From positions 4,774,136-4,838,135 of the forward strand of contig OX459100.1 of assembly GCA_949775045.1 (NCBI GenBank): 64,000 nt of DNA, given 5' to 3'. Made by a program: the position numbers and the translations under genes. This document shows, one piece after another, positions 45,192 to 57,200 of this stretch. How positions within the stretch are numbered: position 1 is the stretch's first letter; each line of letters starts with the position of its first letter. The stretch is from Metridium senile. Its lineage: Eukaryota > Cnidaria > Anthozoa > Actiniaria > Metridiidae. The notes below the pieces were generated by a model. The model searched no databases. It was not told where the DNA came from and was given only the letters and a program-made list of their open reading frames with translations.

Positions 45192-45529
45192 TCAAGTTAA
45201 AGCCAGCAAAACCCCAGAATCCTCAGTGTGACCGTTGCAACTAGAGTAAACACTTCCCCATCCATCGTGAGTACAGCTGTGTAGTGAGGTCTCTGTGCCC
45301 TTACATCCCACGTTGTTCAGCCAGACTTTACCCGACCCTCGTCCATAGTACATAGGTCCTACAGCTTTCGTAAAACCAAGTTGTCGACATGCAACTTTGT
45401 AGCCGTTGCCACCATACCAGCTATAATGACACACTGTTCCCCATTGTTTTTTGTGGTAGACTCGTACAATACCAGCAGCAGCCAAACCCGTTGTACCAGG
45501 TTCAAGTTGTATGTTATCTTGAGGTGGAC
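45192..45529 (-). CDS. SRCR exon S44, type 2, terminal
   Basis: It is intact from PPQDNIQLEPGTTGLAAAG to DSGVLLALT and a stop. The SWYGGNGYKVAC variant has the longest first loop among the type 2 exons. Five cysteines are present. The donor partner is S45. Confidence 0.75.
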
Positions 45530-45780
45530 CTGTAAAACGCTTAACATTACTAGAAATAATTATGGAGAAATTTGCTGCAAGGAAAGGAAATACATAAACG
45601 GCAGTATCGGAAAAGTAAAACAAAATATATTTTGTTTATTAATGCTGACCTATAAGTTGTATATCATATTTGGAATTTCTTATATAAATAACAGTGGTTT
45701 ACATGGATTTGTGCCAATAAGAAACATCGTATTTAAACAAAAATTATGTAAAAAAAATACGATGGTTTTACGATGAAAAT

Positions 45781-45943
45781 GTTTTGTTTATATAATAAAC
45801 AGAATGATACATGGATGCTTGGAGATATGCATGGAATTGATCTTCTCTTGTTGAAATTCAATATCACTCTCGTTCACTTCAGCGCTCACTAGTGACATAT
45901 CCAAAAAACTCGAAAATAAATTCCATATGTCCGCGCGCCCATT
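45781..45943. mobile_element. Foldback element FB1, copy 7, interrupted
   Basis: The copy is split by the 686-bp insertion that follows. Its last bases (TTTATTATTCTCTATTT) resume at 46630. Confidence 0.65.
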
Positions 45944-46629
45944 CTCAAGTGCTTTAAGGCCTGGGATTTTATGGCAGACCGAAAAATTTTAAAATTGCAA
46001 TAATTTCACTTGTATTCGATGTACTAAAATATATTTTGGAACCCAAGTGACAATTAGGCTTCTTAACATTTTGCGCTGGAAATAATTATAATTTGGTGGT
46101 CACGTGACCAGCAAAGCGGTAAAACGGAAATTTGAAAATGGGGTTAATCTATTGCATTAATTTCAATCCTTTTTGTGTCTTAAAATGTTAAAGACATATT
46201 TATAAACATGTTCTGGCCCAGAATGGATGACTTCATTGAAACGGTAAAGAGAAAAATGCATATTTGTGGATACTTCGATTGGTCACGTGACCCTTTTTGG
46301 CAAATATCTCCTAAACAATCAATGATGGACAACCATTCTAGGCCAGGTTCGAAAGACATCTATAAAAGTAACCCAACAACATATAATGGAACAATCTGGC
46401 TGGTGACTCTATCTACCCCATTTTGCTATGAAATTTTGAGGTTTTCTCGACTATGATGCTGGTCACGTGATCAAGGGTTTGCCATGCTTGCACCAAAAAA
46501 TTTACACTTTCATTAAAAACTAACATATACCTAAGTTAAATGATTTAACTTTTGAAACGAAGATCGAAATCAGAATTACTAACATTTTATTAAAAATGGC
46601 TGCCTGACCCAGGCCTTAACTCACTTGAG
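45944..46629. mobile_element. 686-bp insertion with inverted ends inside FB1
   Basis: The ends CTCAAGTGCTTTAAGGCCTGGG and its near-complement CCCAGGCCTTAACTCACTTGAG are inverted. The empty site CCCATTTATTATTC in other FB1 copies shows a two-base TT duplication. TTAA lies inside the termini at both ends. Three CACGTG palindromes (GGTCACGTGACC at 46099-46110 and related at about 46285 and 46464) are spread through it. No recognisable protein. Confidence 0.7.
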
Positions 46630-46860
46630 TTTATTATTCTCTATTTAAAATAATATAATATTTTATAAAAGAACACATGCACTGTGTATTACCTTTGTAA
46701 TAATTTATTGTACAAAATTATTCGATTCTGATTGGACGATAGGACTATCATTTAATCGTAAAATTTTAATAATTTGATCGTCCAATTTTTTTAAAACTTT
46801 CAAAACATCACTCGTACCTATTAATTACGAATTGTACTCAAGATCGTGCGATTTCTTATA

Positions 46861-47177
46861 CTAACCAGAACACACGACACCAACATCATATGTATGACTG
46901 TTACAATGAGAGCCAACACTTCCCCATCCATTGTGAGTACAGCTGTGCAGTGAGGTCTCTGTACCCTTACACTGCATGTTGTACAGCCAGACTTTACCCG
47001 ACCCTCGTGCATATTCCCAATATCCTACAGCTTTGATAAATCCAAGTTGTCGACATGCAACCTTGGCGTCTGGCATATCAAAGTAATCTCGACACACTGT
47101 TCCCTATTGTTTATTGTGGAGGACTCGTATAATACCAGCAGCACTAGAACATACTGTACCAGTATCAAGTTCTACAA
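46861..47177 (-). pseudogene. SRCR exon S45, donor exon, nonsense
   Basis: The W of WGTVC has become TAG (plus strand 47104-47106). The donor region reads CTGGTTAGT rather than TACAAAGGT, giving either a TCTG/GTTAGT donor or a stop. Cysteines two to six are intact. Confidence 0.65.
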
Positions 47178-47246
47178 CTAACCTTGGAAGATAGCGTTCA
47201 GATTCAATGTTATTGTGTAATTAATAGTTGTCTATTGACTCACAAG

Positions 47247-47480
47247 TTCACTTCAAGATAACATACAACTTGGACCTGGCACAGAGGGTTTAGCTGTTGC
47301 TCATATTGTACGAGTCCTCCACAATAACCAATTGGGAATAGTGTGTGATAGTAGCTTTGAAATGCCAGACGCCAAGGTTGAATGGGATGTACTGGCACAG
47401 AGACCTCACTACACGACTGTAAAAGCAGTAAATGGGGTGATGGCAACTGGTGCAGTCATGGAGATGATGTTGGTTACAAA
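47247..47480 (+). pseudogene. SRCR exon S46, broken
   Basis: It is related to S35 (GDGNWCSHG end). The acceptor is altered (CACAAGTTCAC). About 100 bases from ACRQ to the third cysteine are deleted at GTTGAATGGGATG, shifting the frame. Confidence 0.65.
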
Positions 47481-47868
47481 GTTATTAAATGCACACGCAG
47501 TTCTCGATCACTCATCAAAGTTATCAATTGAAAGCAGTTGTTGTTGCCGCACTATATGTATGTATTTTTATTTTTGGCTTATTTAAGCAAATAAATTATT
47601 CTTGTAATTGCAGATGCTATTTTCCAAGACCAGCTGTAACTATTTTCATTTGGAAAAATTTAGTATTTCGGTTTTTGATTGGTTTTGACAGTATTGCAAT
47701 TTATATTAATATTTAATATATATTATTTTAAAGGCAAGGATTATAACTTTTTTTCGTGTTAGGATTATGAGACGAGCAAAAGCATCTTGAACGGATTAAC
47801 ATTACTGGGACGCTTAAAACTACATTTAAAAGTTGATATTGAGTATTGTTATTTTAACATGCCGAAAA

Positions 47869-48470
<602 letters not shown>

Positions 48471-48764
48471 CATTTAAGTGCCTCTTTACAGCGTGTATTT
48501 CAAAAACGTTTTCAGTAATATATAATTGTCATATTGCTTATCTAATTACATCACCGTGACTGAATCAAAACATGGAAATAGAGGTTTTTACAATTAACCT
48601 CATTCAGTTTTCAGACAGAATCAGATCTTTGCTGATACGCTATTGGTCCTTGTAAAGCACATTAATTGCTGTATGTAACCCGGTTATAAAGTTAGACTGC
48701 GTAAAATTAAAATGTAAAATTGTTTGTCTTAAATCTCTATTCTATAGTATATTATACTTTCAAG

Positions 48765-49171
48765 ATGCCGACGATATACAACTTGAACCTGGTATAGTAG
48801 GTTCAGGTGTTGCTGGTATTGTACGAGTTCTTCACAATAAACAATGGGGAACAGTGTGCCATTATTACTTTGATATGAAAGACGCCAAGGTTGCATGTCG
48901 ACAACTTGGATTTATCAAAGCTGTGGGATATTGGCAGTATGGACATGGGTCGGGTAAAGTCTGGCTGTACTACATGCAATGTAAGGGCTCAGAGACCTCA
49001 CTACACAGCTGTTCTCACAATGGATGGGGAAAAGTTGCCTCTTACTGCAACAGTCACACATATGAAGCTGGTGTCATATTGACATGTATTTCAAAAAAAT
49101 TAGATAGTGAACGATTAAATATTGGTATGTACTATAATACTACAACAGTCATTCTTGTTACATCACCGTGA
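48765..49171 (+). CDS. SRCR exon S49, type 1, terminal with tail
   Basis: It has the CTTTCAAG acceptor (ADDIQLEPGIVGSG) and a full domain. It ends EAGVILTCISKK, in which a cysteine four codons later may replace the sixth. A tail of about 25 residues runs to a stop at 49171. Confidence 0.75.
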
Positions 49172-49721
49172 TTATTAAAATGAAACAAAATGGAACGTTA
49201 TTCAGTTTTTAGACAGAATCAGAAATTACTGATAAATTGTTAGTCCTTGTAAAGCACATTTATTGCTTTAAGTAAACAACAAGGATATGCAACTTAAAAC
49301 TTATCAGTTCTACCATCTTCATTTTTTTGACGAGAATGGTTTTGTACTCAAGTTTTTGTCGACTTATGTCCATGTACAATTAAAGTGTTTCCCTATCCCC
49401 TAATTTCTATGAAATTTGCTTGTAGTTGCAATCTAGATTTTGGTATCCTAACAACATTGTGTACAATAAACTGAATAAAAATATAAAAATGCTTGTCTTA
49501 ACAACGATATATATAACTGTTTTAAAGAAATTAGAAAATGTAGCTGTTGTTGAGTTTTCAGTCTGTCATCAGCGTTTCCTAAACGACAACAGTTTTCCAA
49601 TAAAGTTTTAATATATCGACTCATGCATTTCATGCATTTATTTTCCTGGCCACACTGCGTACAATTAAAATGTTAAATTGTTTCTCTTAAATCACTATCG
49701 CTAGTATATTGCTAATTCAAG

Positions 49722-50071
49722 ATGCCCAAGATATACAACTTGAACCTGGTACAGTAGGTTCAGGTGTTGCTCGTATTATACGAGTCCTTCACAATAGCCA
49801 ATGGGGAACAGTGTGTCATAGTAGCTTCGATATGAACGACGCCAAGGTTGCATGTCGACAACTTGGTTTTACCAAAGCTGTGGGATATTGGCAGTATGGA
49901 CGAGGGTCGGGTAAAGTCTGGCTGAACAGCATGCAATGTACAGGCACGGAGACCTCACTACACAGCTGTTCTCATAATGGATGGGGAGGTCATGGCAACT
50001 GCGACAGTCACAAATACGATGTTGGCGTGGTGTGTTCTATCAAGTATAGAAATACAGCATATATACTGTAG
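49722..50071 (+). CDS. SRCR exon S50, type 1, terminal
   Basis: It is intact: AQDIQLEPGTVGSGVARI, GGHGNCDSHK with the usual spacing shortened by two residues, six cysteines. It ends GVVCSIKYRNTAYIL and a stop. Confidence 0.8.
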
Positions 50072-50079
50072 AAGTTTTA

Positions 50080-50440
50080 TTAGTCTCGTGAAACAACAAT
50101 AAAAAATTCATAAAAACTATTCGCACGATTATCAACAGGTGTTTTCTAGGCCTACATGCCTTAGGTCCTCCAGCCTTCATCTTGACAATCTGCCTCAATG
50201 TTATCCTCGTTTTCGTGCCGTAGTCATAAACTTATTCAATATGGCCGAAAGAACCGTTGATTAGATAAATTATATACCTTGGTTTTTTACAAAGCTATTG
50301 GAGTGTAAGATGGACCAGCGATATTGCATTTTTTTTATTGCTACATTACAATTATTAATTATTATTTATTGAAAAATTTTTTTTTTTTTAGAGTTTTCTC
50401 ATTTTGCAGATTTTTTATATCGTACAGCAAGTCCATAGCA
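50080..50440. other. Spacer without recognisable gene
   Basis: The sequence is partly shared with 52380-52600 (CAACAGGTGTTTTC, TGCCTCAA). It has a T-run near 50380. No gene is seen. Confidence 0.45.
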
Positions 50441-50640
50441 AATTATTGTTTTACAACGGGTTTATAAGTTTTTGGAATTGTGCAAGCTGTGCAAGTCTAC
50501 AAACAATGACGTACATGGCGATGATTCTCGTAATTAATTCGTAATTATTATATTGTAATTTTTCTTGTATTGGACCCACAGTAATTGGCTATGCTTTTGT
50601 AGACGCCTGTCTTCGGACGAAGTTCAATACATAAATAAAT
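50441..50640 (+). other. Possible 3' tail of a non-LTR retrotransposon
   Basis: TTTGTAGACGCCTGTCTTCGGACGAAG, then AATACATAAATAAATT, looks like the end of a LINE, with a short codon-like stretch and an A/T-rich simple tail. The body is absent. Tentative. Confidence 0.3.
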
Positions 50641-50868
50641 TCTAGTTACATAACCGTGACTGAATCAAAAAATGGAAATAGCGGTTTTGACCATTTACCT
50701 CATTCAGTTTTCAAACAGAATCACATCTTTACTGATACGTTATTGGTTCTTGTAAAGTACATTAATTGCTGTATGTAAGCGGATTTTAAAATTACACTGC
50801 GTACAATTAAATTAAAAATTAAAATGGTTTGTCTTAAACCGCTATTCCTAGTATATTATACTTTCAAG

Positions 50869-51198
50869 ATGTCGACGATATACAACTTGAACCTGGTACA
50901 GTAGGTTCAGGTGTTGCTGGTATTGTACGAGTCCTACACAATAAACAATGGGGAACAGTGTGTCATAGTTATTTCGATATGAACGACGCCAAGGTTGCAT
51001 GTCGACAACTTGGTTTTACAAAAGCTGTAGGATATTGGCACGCTGGACGAGGGTCGGGTAAAGTCTGGCTGTACGCCATGGGATGTAAGGGAACAGAGAC
51101 CTCGCTACACAGCTGTTCTCACAATGGTTGGGGAAATGTTTACTCTGGATGCAACAGTCACACAGCCGATGTCGGTGTCGTGTGTTCTGGTTACAAAG
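50869..51198 (+). CDS. SRCR exon S51, type 1, donor exon
   Basis: It is intact, with the CTTTCAAG acceptor (VDDIQLEPGTVGSG), [16 protein letters not shown], six cysteines and a phase-1 donor. It is the duplicate of S28, which has lost its acceptor. Confidence 0.8.
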
Positions 51199-51315
51199 GT
51201 AATTTTCAAATAATTTCTGTAAGCTTTTTAAAACAAGTGGATGTCTGTATTGAATTGCATTAGCATTACACTTAAGCAAAATTCAATATTTAGCGTTTGG
51301 ATCTTTTTTTACGAG

Positions 51316-51479
51316 TGTCGGGTAAAGTCTGGCTGTACAACATGAAATGTAAGGGCACAGAGACCTCGCTACACAGCTGTACTCACAATGGATGGGGAAA
51401 GGTTGCCTCTTACTGCAACAGCCACACAGATGATGCTGGTGTCGTATTTGGCGATGTATTTCAAAGAGGTCCATGGTGA
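51316..51479 (+). pseudogene. SRCR fragment S52
   Basis: Intron sequence (TTTTTTTACGAGTG) joins directly to TCGGGTAAAGTCTGG in the middle of an SRCR exon. The front half and acceptor are deleted compared with S29. The rest is open to DAGVVFGDVFQRG. Confidence 0.7.
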
Positions 51480-52002
51480 TTGATAAATTTTTGGTATGTA
51501 TTTTAATGCTACAACGGTCATTTTAGTTACATCAACGTGATACAAAATGAAACCAAGGAACTACCGGTTATGATGATTTACGTCACTGATTCAGTTTTCA
51601 GACAGAAACAGATATTACTGATAAGGCGTTAGTCGTTGTTTAGCACATTTACTTTATGCGGCAAGGTTATGCAAATTACATCTTTTCAGTTCTATTATCA
51701 CCATTTTCTGGACGACAACGGTTGTGTAGTAAACTTTCTGCCGACTCATGTCCATGTATATACGGTATAACGGCCCCAAAACACAACTTTTATAAAACCT
51801 GCAAAATGCTTCTTTTCTATCTACTTAACCACACTAACTCACTCCGCACCTGTGTTTAGCCGTGTTAAGCAACGCTGCCTCATTTTGTTTGCGTTACTAG
51901 GTTAATATATATTTGCATGCTTGTCTTGACAACGACTAAAATACTTGTTTTAAGAAATGATATGCCTCACAATATCGCTGGTATTTTAATTTATTATTTC
52001 AG

Positions 52003-52368
52003 TGTGCCCAATATATACAACTTGAGCCTGGTACAGTAGGTTCAGGTGTTGCTGGTATTGTACGAGTCCTCCACAATAACCTATGGGGAACAGTGTGTAA
52101 TAGTGACTGGGATATGCCAGACTCCAAGGTTGCATGTAGACAACTTCGTTTTACCAAAGCTGTAGGATATTGGGTCCTTGGGCGAGGGACGGGTAGAGTC
52201 TGGCTGAACAGCATGCGATGTAAAGGCACAGAGACCTCACTACACAGCTGTTCTCACGGTGGATGGGGAGGTCATGGCTCTGGCTGCGACAGTCACAAAT
52301 ACGATGTTGGTGTCGTGTGTTCTATCAAGTATAGAAACACACCATATATACTAAAGCAGTTTTACTAA
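52003..52368 (+). CDS. SRCR exon S53, type 1, terminal
   Basis: The domain is intact (IQLEPGTVGSGVAG, VLGRGTGRVWL, GGHGSGCDSHK, six cysteines), ending GVVCSIKYRNTPYILKQFY and a stop. The 5' edge has TTTCAGTGTGCCC, one base more than usual, which moves the frame to phase 0. The equivalent exon is deleted from the first copy of this duplicated block. Confidence 0.65.
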   Translation, partial: CAQYIQLEPGTVGSGVAGIVRVLHNNLWGTVCNSDWDMPDSKVACRQLRFTKAVGYWVLGRGTGRVWLNSMRCKGTETSLHSCSHGGWGGHGSGCDSHKYDVGVVCSIKYRNTPYILKQFY

Positions 52369-52661
52369 TTTCGTGACATGATAACGGCATATATAAAAAT
52401 TCGTAAAAGCTATTCGCACGGTTATCAACACGTGTTTTCCAGGCCTACATGCTTTAGCTCCTCCAGCCTTCATCTTCACAATCTGCCTCAACGTTATCCT
52501 CGTTTTCGTGCTGTAAATCAAAACGTTATTCAATATGGTCAAAAGAACCGTTGAAAAGATCAATTATATACCTTGTTTTGAACAAAGCTATTGGAGTGTA
52601 ATTTAAAATTGTTTGTCTTAAATCGCTATCGCTGGTATATTACTATTTCAATATGCCCAAG

Positions 52662-52984
52662 ATATACAACTTGAACCTGGTACAGTAGGTTCAGGTGTTG
52701 CTGGTATTGTACGAGTCCTCCACAAAAACCAATGGGGAACAGTGTGCAATGGTGGCTTCTACATGAAGGACGCCATGGTTGCATGTCGACAGCTTGGTTT
52801 TACCAAAGCTGTAGGATATTGGGACTATGGACGAGGGTCGGGTAAAGTCTGGCTGAACAACATGGCATGTACGGGCACAGAGACCTTACTACACAGCTGT
52901 ACTCACGATGGATGGGGGAAGGTTTCCTCTTACTGCAACAGTCACGCAAATGATGCTGGTGTCCTGACTAAGCTGTGTCCTTAG
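52662..52984 (+). CDS. SRCR exon S54, type 1, terminal
   Basis: Only the second AG (GCCCAAG then ATATAC) is available, and it keeps phase 1. The domain is intact with FYMKDAMVAC and DYGRGSG, ending GVLTKLCP and a stop. The last cysteine is displaced by three codons. Confidence 0.75.
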
Positions 52985-53266
52985 CGCCTGAGCGGTACAA
53001 TAACAAATTGGAACAGTGTGCGGTATTTCAGCTTCGATATAAACGACATACGTACGCATAGACTCGAGCAATACCATGAAAAGCTAAACCCGTTGTATAC
53101 CAGGTTCAGTTTGTATATATCAACATCTTTGTGGAGACTTTTGCTCCAAAATGACAATGTGTAAAAGCAACAATGTTGAGAAATTACAATCTGCCTGCAC
53201 ATTTAAGTTTACCTATCATTTATAAGAATATGACATGCACATTTATGGTCAAAAGTAAAATATACA

Positions 53267-53378
53267 ACATGTACGGGCATAGAGACATCACTACACAAGT
53301 GTAAAAGCAGTGGATGGGGTGATGGCAACTGGTGCAGTCACGGTGCCGATGTTGGTGTTGTGTGTTCTGGTTACAAAG
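53267..53378 (+). pseudogene. SRCR fragment S55
   Basis: This is the C-terminal third only ([15 protein letters not shown] to GVVCSGYK and donor), nearly identical to the end of S47. It is fused at its left to spacer sequence (AAAATATACAACATGTACGG). Confidence 0.7.
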
Positions 53379-53454
53379 GTAATTCAATCTTTCAGCATTT
53401 ATATTCAAATTCATTTATCAATGTTATTATTAATGTGCATGATTGAGTTTACAG

Positions 53455-53756
53455 GCCCACCTCAAGATAACATACACTTTGAGCCTGGTACAACAATTGT
53501 AGGAGTCTACCACAATAACCAATGGGGAACAGTGTGTGATGGTGGCTGGGATATGCCGGATGCAAAGTTAGCATGTCGACAACTAGGTTTTGCCAAAGCT
53601 ATAGGACCTGCGTGGAATTGACGAGGGTCGGGTAAAGTACAACATGAAAAGTAAGGACACAGAGACCTCACTACACAGCTGTACTCACAATGGATAGGGA
53701 AGTGTTTCTTGTTACTGCAACAGTCACAAATATGACGCTGGTGTATTTCAAAAAGG
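53455..53756 (+). pseudogene. SRCR exon S56, type 2, terminal, nonsense
   Basis: The acceptor is good (GTTTACAG). Seven or so residues of the GLAVAGI region are deleted in frame. A TGA follows GPAWN, and WL before the third cysteine is lost. Confidence 0.65.
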
Positions 53757-54032
53757 TTTTCAGTAATAAACAATTGCCATATTGCTTATTAGTATGCATT
53801 GTTTCTAAAATGATGATTCTATATTAATTACAAACCGTGACTGAACCAAAACATGGAAATAGAGGTTTTTACAATTAACCTCATTCAGTTTTCAGACAGA
53901 ATCAGGTCTTTGCTGATACGTTATTGGTCGTTGTAAAGCACATTAATTGCTGTATGTAACCCGGTTATAAAGTTAGACTGCGTAAAATTAAAATGTAAAA
54001 TTGTTTGTCTTAAATCGCTATATACTTTCAAG

Positions 54033-54331
54033 ATGCCGACGATATACAACTTGAACCTGGTATAGTAGGTTCAGGTGTTGCTGGTATTGTACGAGTTCTT
54101 CACAATAAACAATGGGGAACAGTGTGCCATTATTACTTCGATATGAAAGACGCCAAGGTTGCATGTCGACAACTTGGATTTATCAAAGCTGTGGGATATT
54201 GGCAGTATGGACATGGGTCGGGTAAAGTCTGGTGTCATATTGACATGTATTTCAAAAAGGTAGATAGTGAACGATTTAATATTGGTATGTACTATAATAC
54301 CACAACAGTCATTTTTGTTACATCACCGTGA
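54033..54331 (+). pseudogene. SRCR exon S57, type 1, internally deleted
   Basis: It is identical in outline to S49 up to GSGKVW, then jumps to the CHIDMYFKK codons downstream of the missing region. The four cysteines in between are lost. The frame stays open to 54331. Confidence 0.7.
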
Positions 54332-54344
54332 TTATTAAAATGAA

Positions 54345-54805
54345 ACAAAATGGAACGTTATTCAGTTTTAAGACAGAATCAGAAATTACTGATAAATTGT
54401 TAGTCCTTGTAAAGCACATTTATTGCTTTAAGTAAACAACAAGGAGATGCAACTTAAAACTTATCAGTTCTACCATCTTCATTTTTTGGACGAGAATGGT
54501 TTTGTACTCACGTTTTTGTCGACTTATGTCCATGTACAATTAAAGTGTTTCCCTATCCCCTAATTTTTATGAAATTTGCTTGTAGTTGCAATCTAGATTT
54601 TAGTATCCTAACAACATTGTGTACAATAAACTGAATAAAATTAGAAAATTGCTTGTCTTAACAGCGATATATATAACTGTTTTAAAGAAATTAGAAAATG
54701 TAGCTGTTGTTGAGTTTTTAGTCTGTCATCAGCGTTTCCTAAACGACAACAGCTTTCCAATAAAGTTTTAATATATCGACTCATGCATGTCATGCATTTA
54801 AGAGC
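54345..54805. repeat. Array spacer block D, copy 4
   Basis: It is about 95 percent alike to 49195-49665 by eye and marks the right edge of the SRCR array: no further SRCR sequence follows. Confidence 0.7.
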
Positions 54806-55562
54806 GAGTCCGTGTGAAAACCATGCAGACCAGTCTACACCGTACATCACCGATTTTCTTCAAACTTAGCTCAATTGTACATCTTAGTTAACTTATTACT
54901 TTGGTGAATTTTTTTGGCTTTTTTTTACAGTATTAGAATTATGCATTTATTAAACTCACACACAACATGTTAAAGAAATTATTGAACTCATGCGGTTGCT
55001 AAAACCAGAAACAGACAAAGTAACAGTGTACTATATAAAACTATGTAACCTTTTTGATTTACTATTTTCCTGATTATGATCACTCTCCAGGGATATGAAT
55101 ACGTTTTCATAAAAATATATTGTTAAAGTTCTAGCAAGACACATTTTAATAAAAGACATATATTTTACTTCAAGTGTTCTCTTTGTTGTTTTGCATAAAT
55201 TTGAAATTGACATTCGACTAATTGGCATGTTTGGTAGACACCGACATTAATTCTCATTTTACGTGCATTAGTTGAGGTTAATTTTGACATACAGTAATTA
55301 TTTTATGGCGGTTTTCTCTTTTCACAATCTTTCTGTGGAAAATTATGGAAGTTCTCGAAGAAACAATGACACCTGTTTTGTTTTGCTACCTTTAAAATCT
55401 TGTACAAGGATTATCTGCAGCCATCTACTTGGCTGTTTAAAAACTTCTTCCAAAGATGTGAAGTACGAGTGGGAACTTTGTCTATTAAGAGCTGGTGTTT
55501 TTCAAACTGAAAATACAGATGATATGACAATATGTCCGCTGCATAGAGACCACTTTGGTTTA
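54806..55562. other. No gene recognised
   Basis: AT-rich sequence past the array. A 113-codon plus-strand open frame (55272-55613) runs into the LINE remnant and has no domain I recognise. Confidence 0.45.
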
Positions 55563-55910
55563 TATTATTATTATATTATTAATAATGACTTATATAGCGC
55601 CTATTCCATTTAGCCCATAGGCGCTTTACATCAAAAGGAACTTGAAATAAAAGGAAAAATAAATGCCATAAAGTCAATTAAAGGCTTTCTGGAACAAATG
55701 TGTCTTCAGCTCGCGTTTGAAAGTTTGAATATCCTTGTCAGTGTAGCTTCTCAGATTATCCGGTAGTGAGTTCCATAGTCTAGGTGCAGATGTGCTGAAA
55801 GCTCTGTAGCCGTAAGTTCGTAGCTTGTATGGAACAGTCACTAGGTAGTTCTTGGATGAAGATCGTAGAGGCTGGCGTCCCAGTCGAGTCTGTAAGCATC
55901 CCCCACACGA
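55563..55910 (-). mobile_element. LINE 3' end (CR1/L2-like), truncated
   Basis: On the minus strand the codons read YKLRTYGYRAFSTSAPRL then WNSLPDNLRSY, and end TFKRELKTHLFQKAFN and a stop. This is the familiar C-terminus of CR1/L2-type reverse transcriptases. The 3' tail is an AATAAT-type repeat (plus strand TTATTATTATATTATTAA). The rest of the element is missing, as expected for 5'-truncated insertion. Confidence 0.8.
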
Positions 55911-56400
55911 TTCTAAACAAAAGCCTGTCAGAGGTGGACATGCAAAGCGTATTTCTCAAGAGATGTTCGAAACATGGGGAATGTTATGCAAAATTGGTCA
56001 AGGTATTGTTACATCTAAGTAAGGGTTGCATTTTCGATCCCATCTGAGTTTCGGTGAAATTAAAAATACTAAATAGTTTATTATATCGTTTAAAAGGAAT
56101 TTTCATTGAATACTATATATATTGACAACTAGTATTGAAGAGTTTTGAATTGAGCCGTTTCTTTTTTACGTTGAGATATCTCGAGAGTGAATAAGATGAA
56201 TCTGGATTACCATCGATTTTTAAGTCATTAAAATACTTGCCATTCCCGCCAAACGACTGTGAAGCTATTCTCTTCCGTCAATCAAACATAATTGGTCTAG
56301 TGTAGTGATAAGTACTATAAACAACTGACAATGTGAACAAAAAAACAGCTAGGTAAAAAATATTATTTCAAATAGAATAGCTGGTCCAAAAAATATACAT
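55911..56400. other. No gene recognised
   Basis: Sequence between the LINE end and the Ngaro element. No domain-bearing frame is present. Confidence 0.45.
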
Positions 56401-56630
56401 TTATGTTTCCCCCCGTCCTAAAAATAAATAAATTAGATGTCGATTGTCCTGAAGCTTGTTTACTGGGGAAAGAATAACAAACACCATAGGTTGGAGTAAA
56501 TTGGCTATGGGCACTTCCCCATAGCCTCTTTATTATAAAAATAACAATTTATTTGATCAAAATATATTTCATAATTTGAAATTAATTTGACAATAAACTT
56601 GGCCCAGTAAAGGTGAGGGCCATAAAAAGC
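56401..56630 (-). repeat. Ngaro split repeat B2
   Basis: GTTTCCCCCCGTCC to CCATAAAAAGC, matching B1 (56897-57119). A 37-base linker (56631-56667) separates it from A2. Its outer end at about 56401 is the 3' end of the element. Confidence 0.85.
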
Positions 56631-56667
56631 AACAGCAAAATAAGGGTGGAGAGTGGGAGGTGGTGGG

Positions 56668-56896
56668 GTGAAATCAACTGAACTCACTTGATGATAGCAG
56701 CAGAATGACCACGAGGGCGCGCTGCCGAATTTATAATAGTACCCTAGGGGGTATCAATATAAACCAATTGAGTGTCCCCAATTTCAGGACCCGTATGTTG
56801 CTGTTACATAACACATTTTCAATTAACAATAACTTACAAATCACTCCAAGAGGAAACATAAAAAACCTATTTGTAAACAAATATTCTCTTTATGTT
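56668..56896 (-). repeat. Ngaro split repeat A2
   Basis: GAAATCAACTGAACTCACTT to TATTCTCTTTAT, identical to A1 at 62578-62804. An open frame crosses both copies by chance. Confidence 0.85.
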
Positions 56897-57119
56897 TCCC
56901 CCCGTCCTAAAAATAAATAAATTAGATGGCGATTGTCCTGAAGCTTGTTTACTGGGGAAAGAATAACAAACACCATAGGTTGGAGTAAATTGGCTATGGG
57001 CACTTCCCCATAGCCTCTTTATTATAAAAATAACAATTTATTTGATCAAAATATATTTCATAATTTGAAATTAATTTGACAATAAACTTGGCCCAGTAAA
57101 GGTGAGGGCCATAAAAAGC
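56897..57119 (-). repeat. Ngaro split repeat B1
   Basis: Direct repeat of B2 with one visible difference (ATGGCGATT against ATGTCGATT). It abuts A2 directly, as expected of the B1-A2-B2 end. Confidence 0.85.
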
Positions 57120-57200
57120 CAAAGGTGTACATGGAATGAACACCGGCCCCACCCAAAGGAAAATCGACATCACCTCATATATGAAACTTAAAATACAAAA

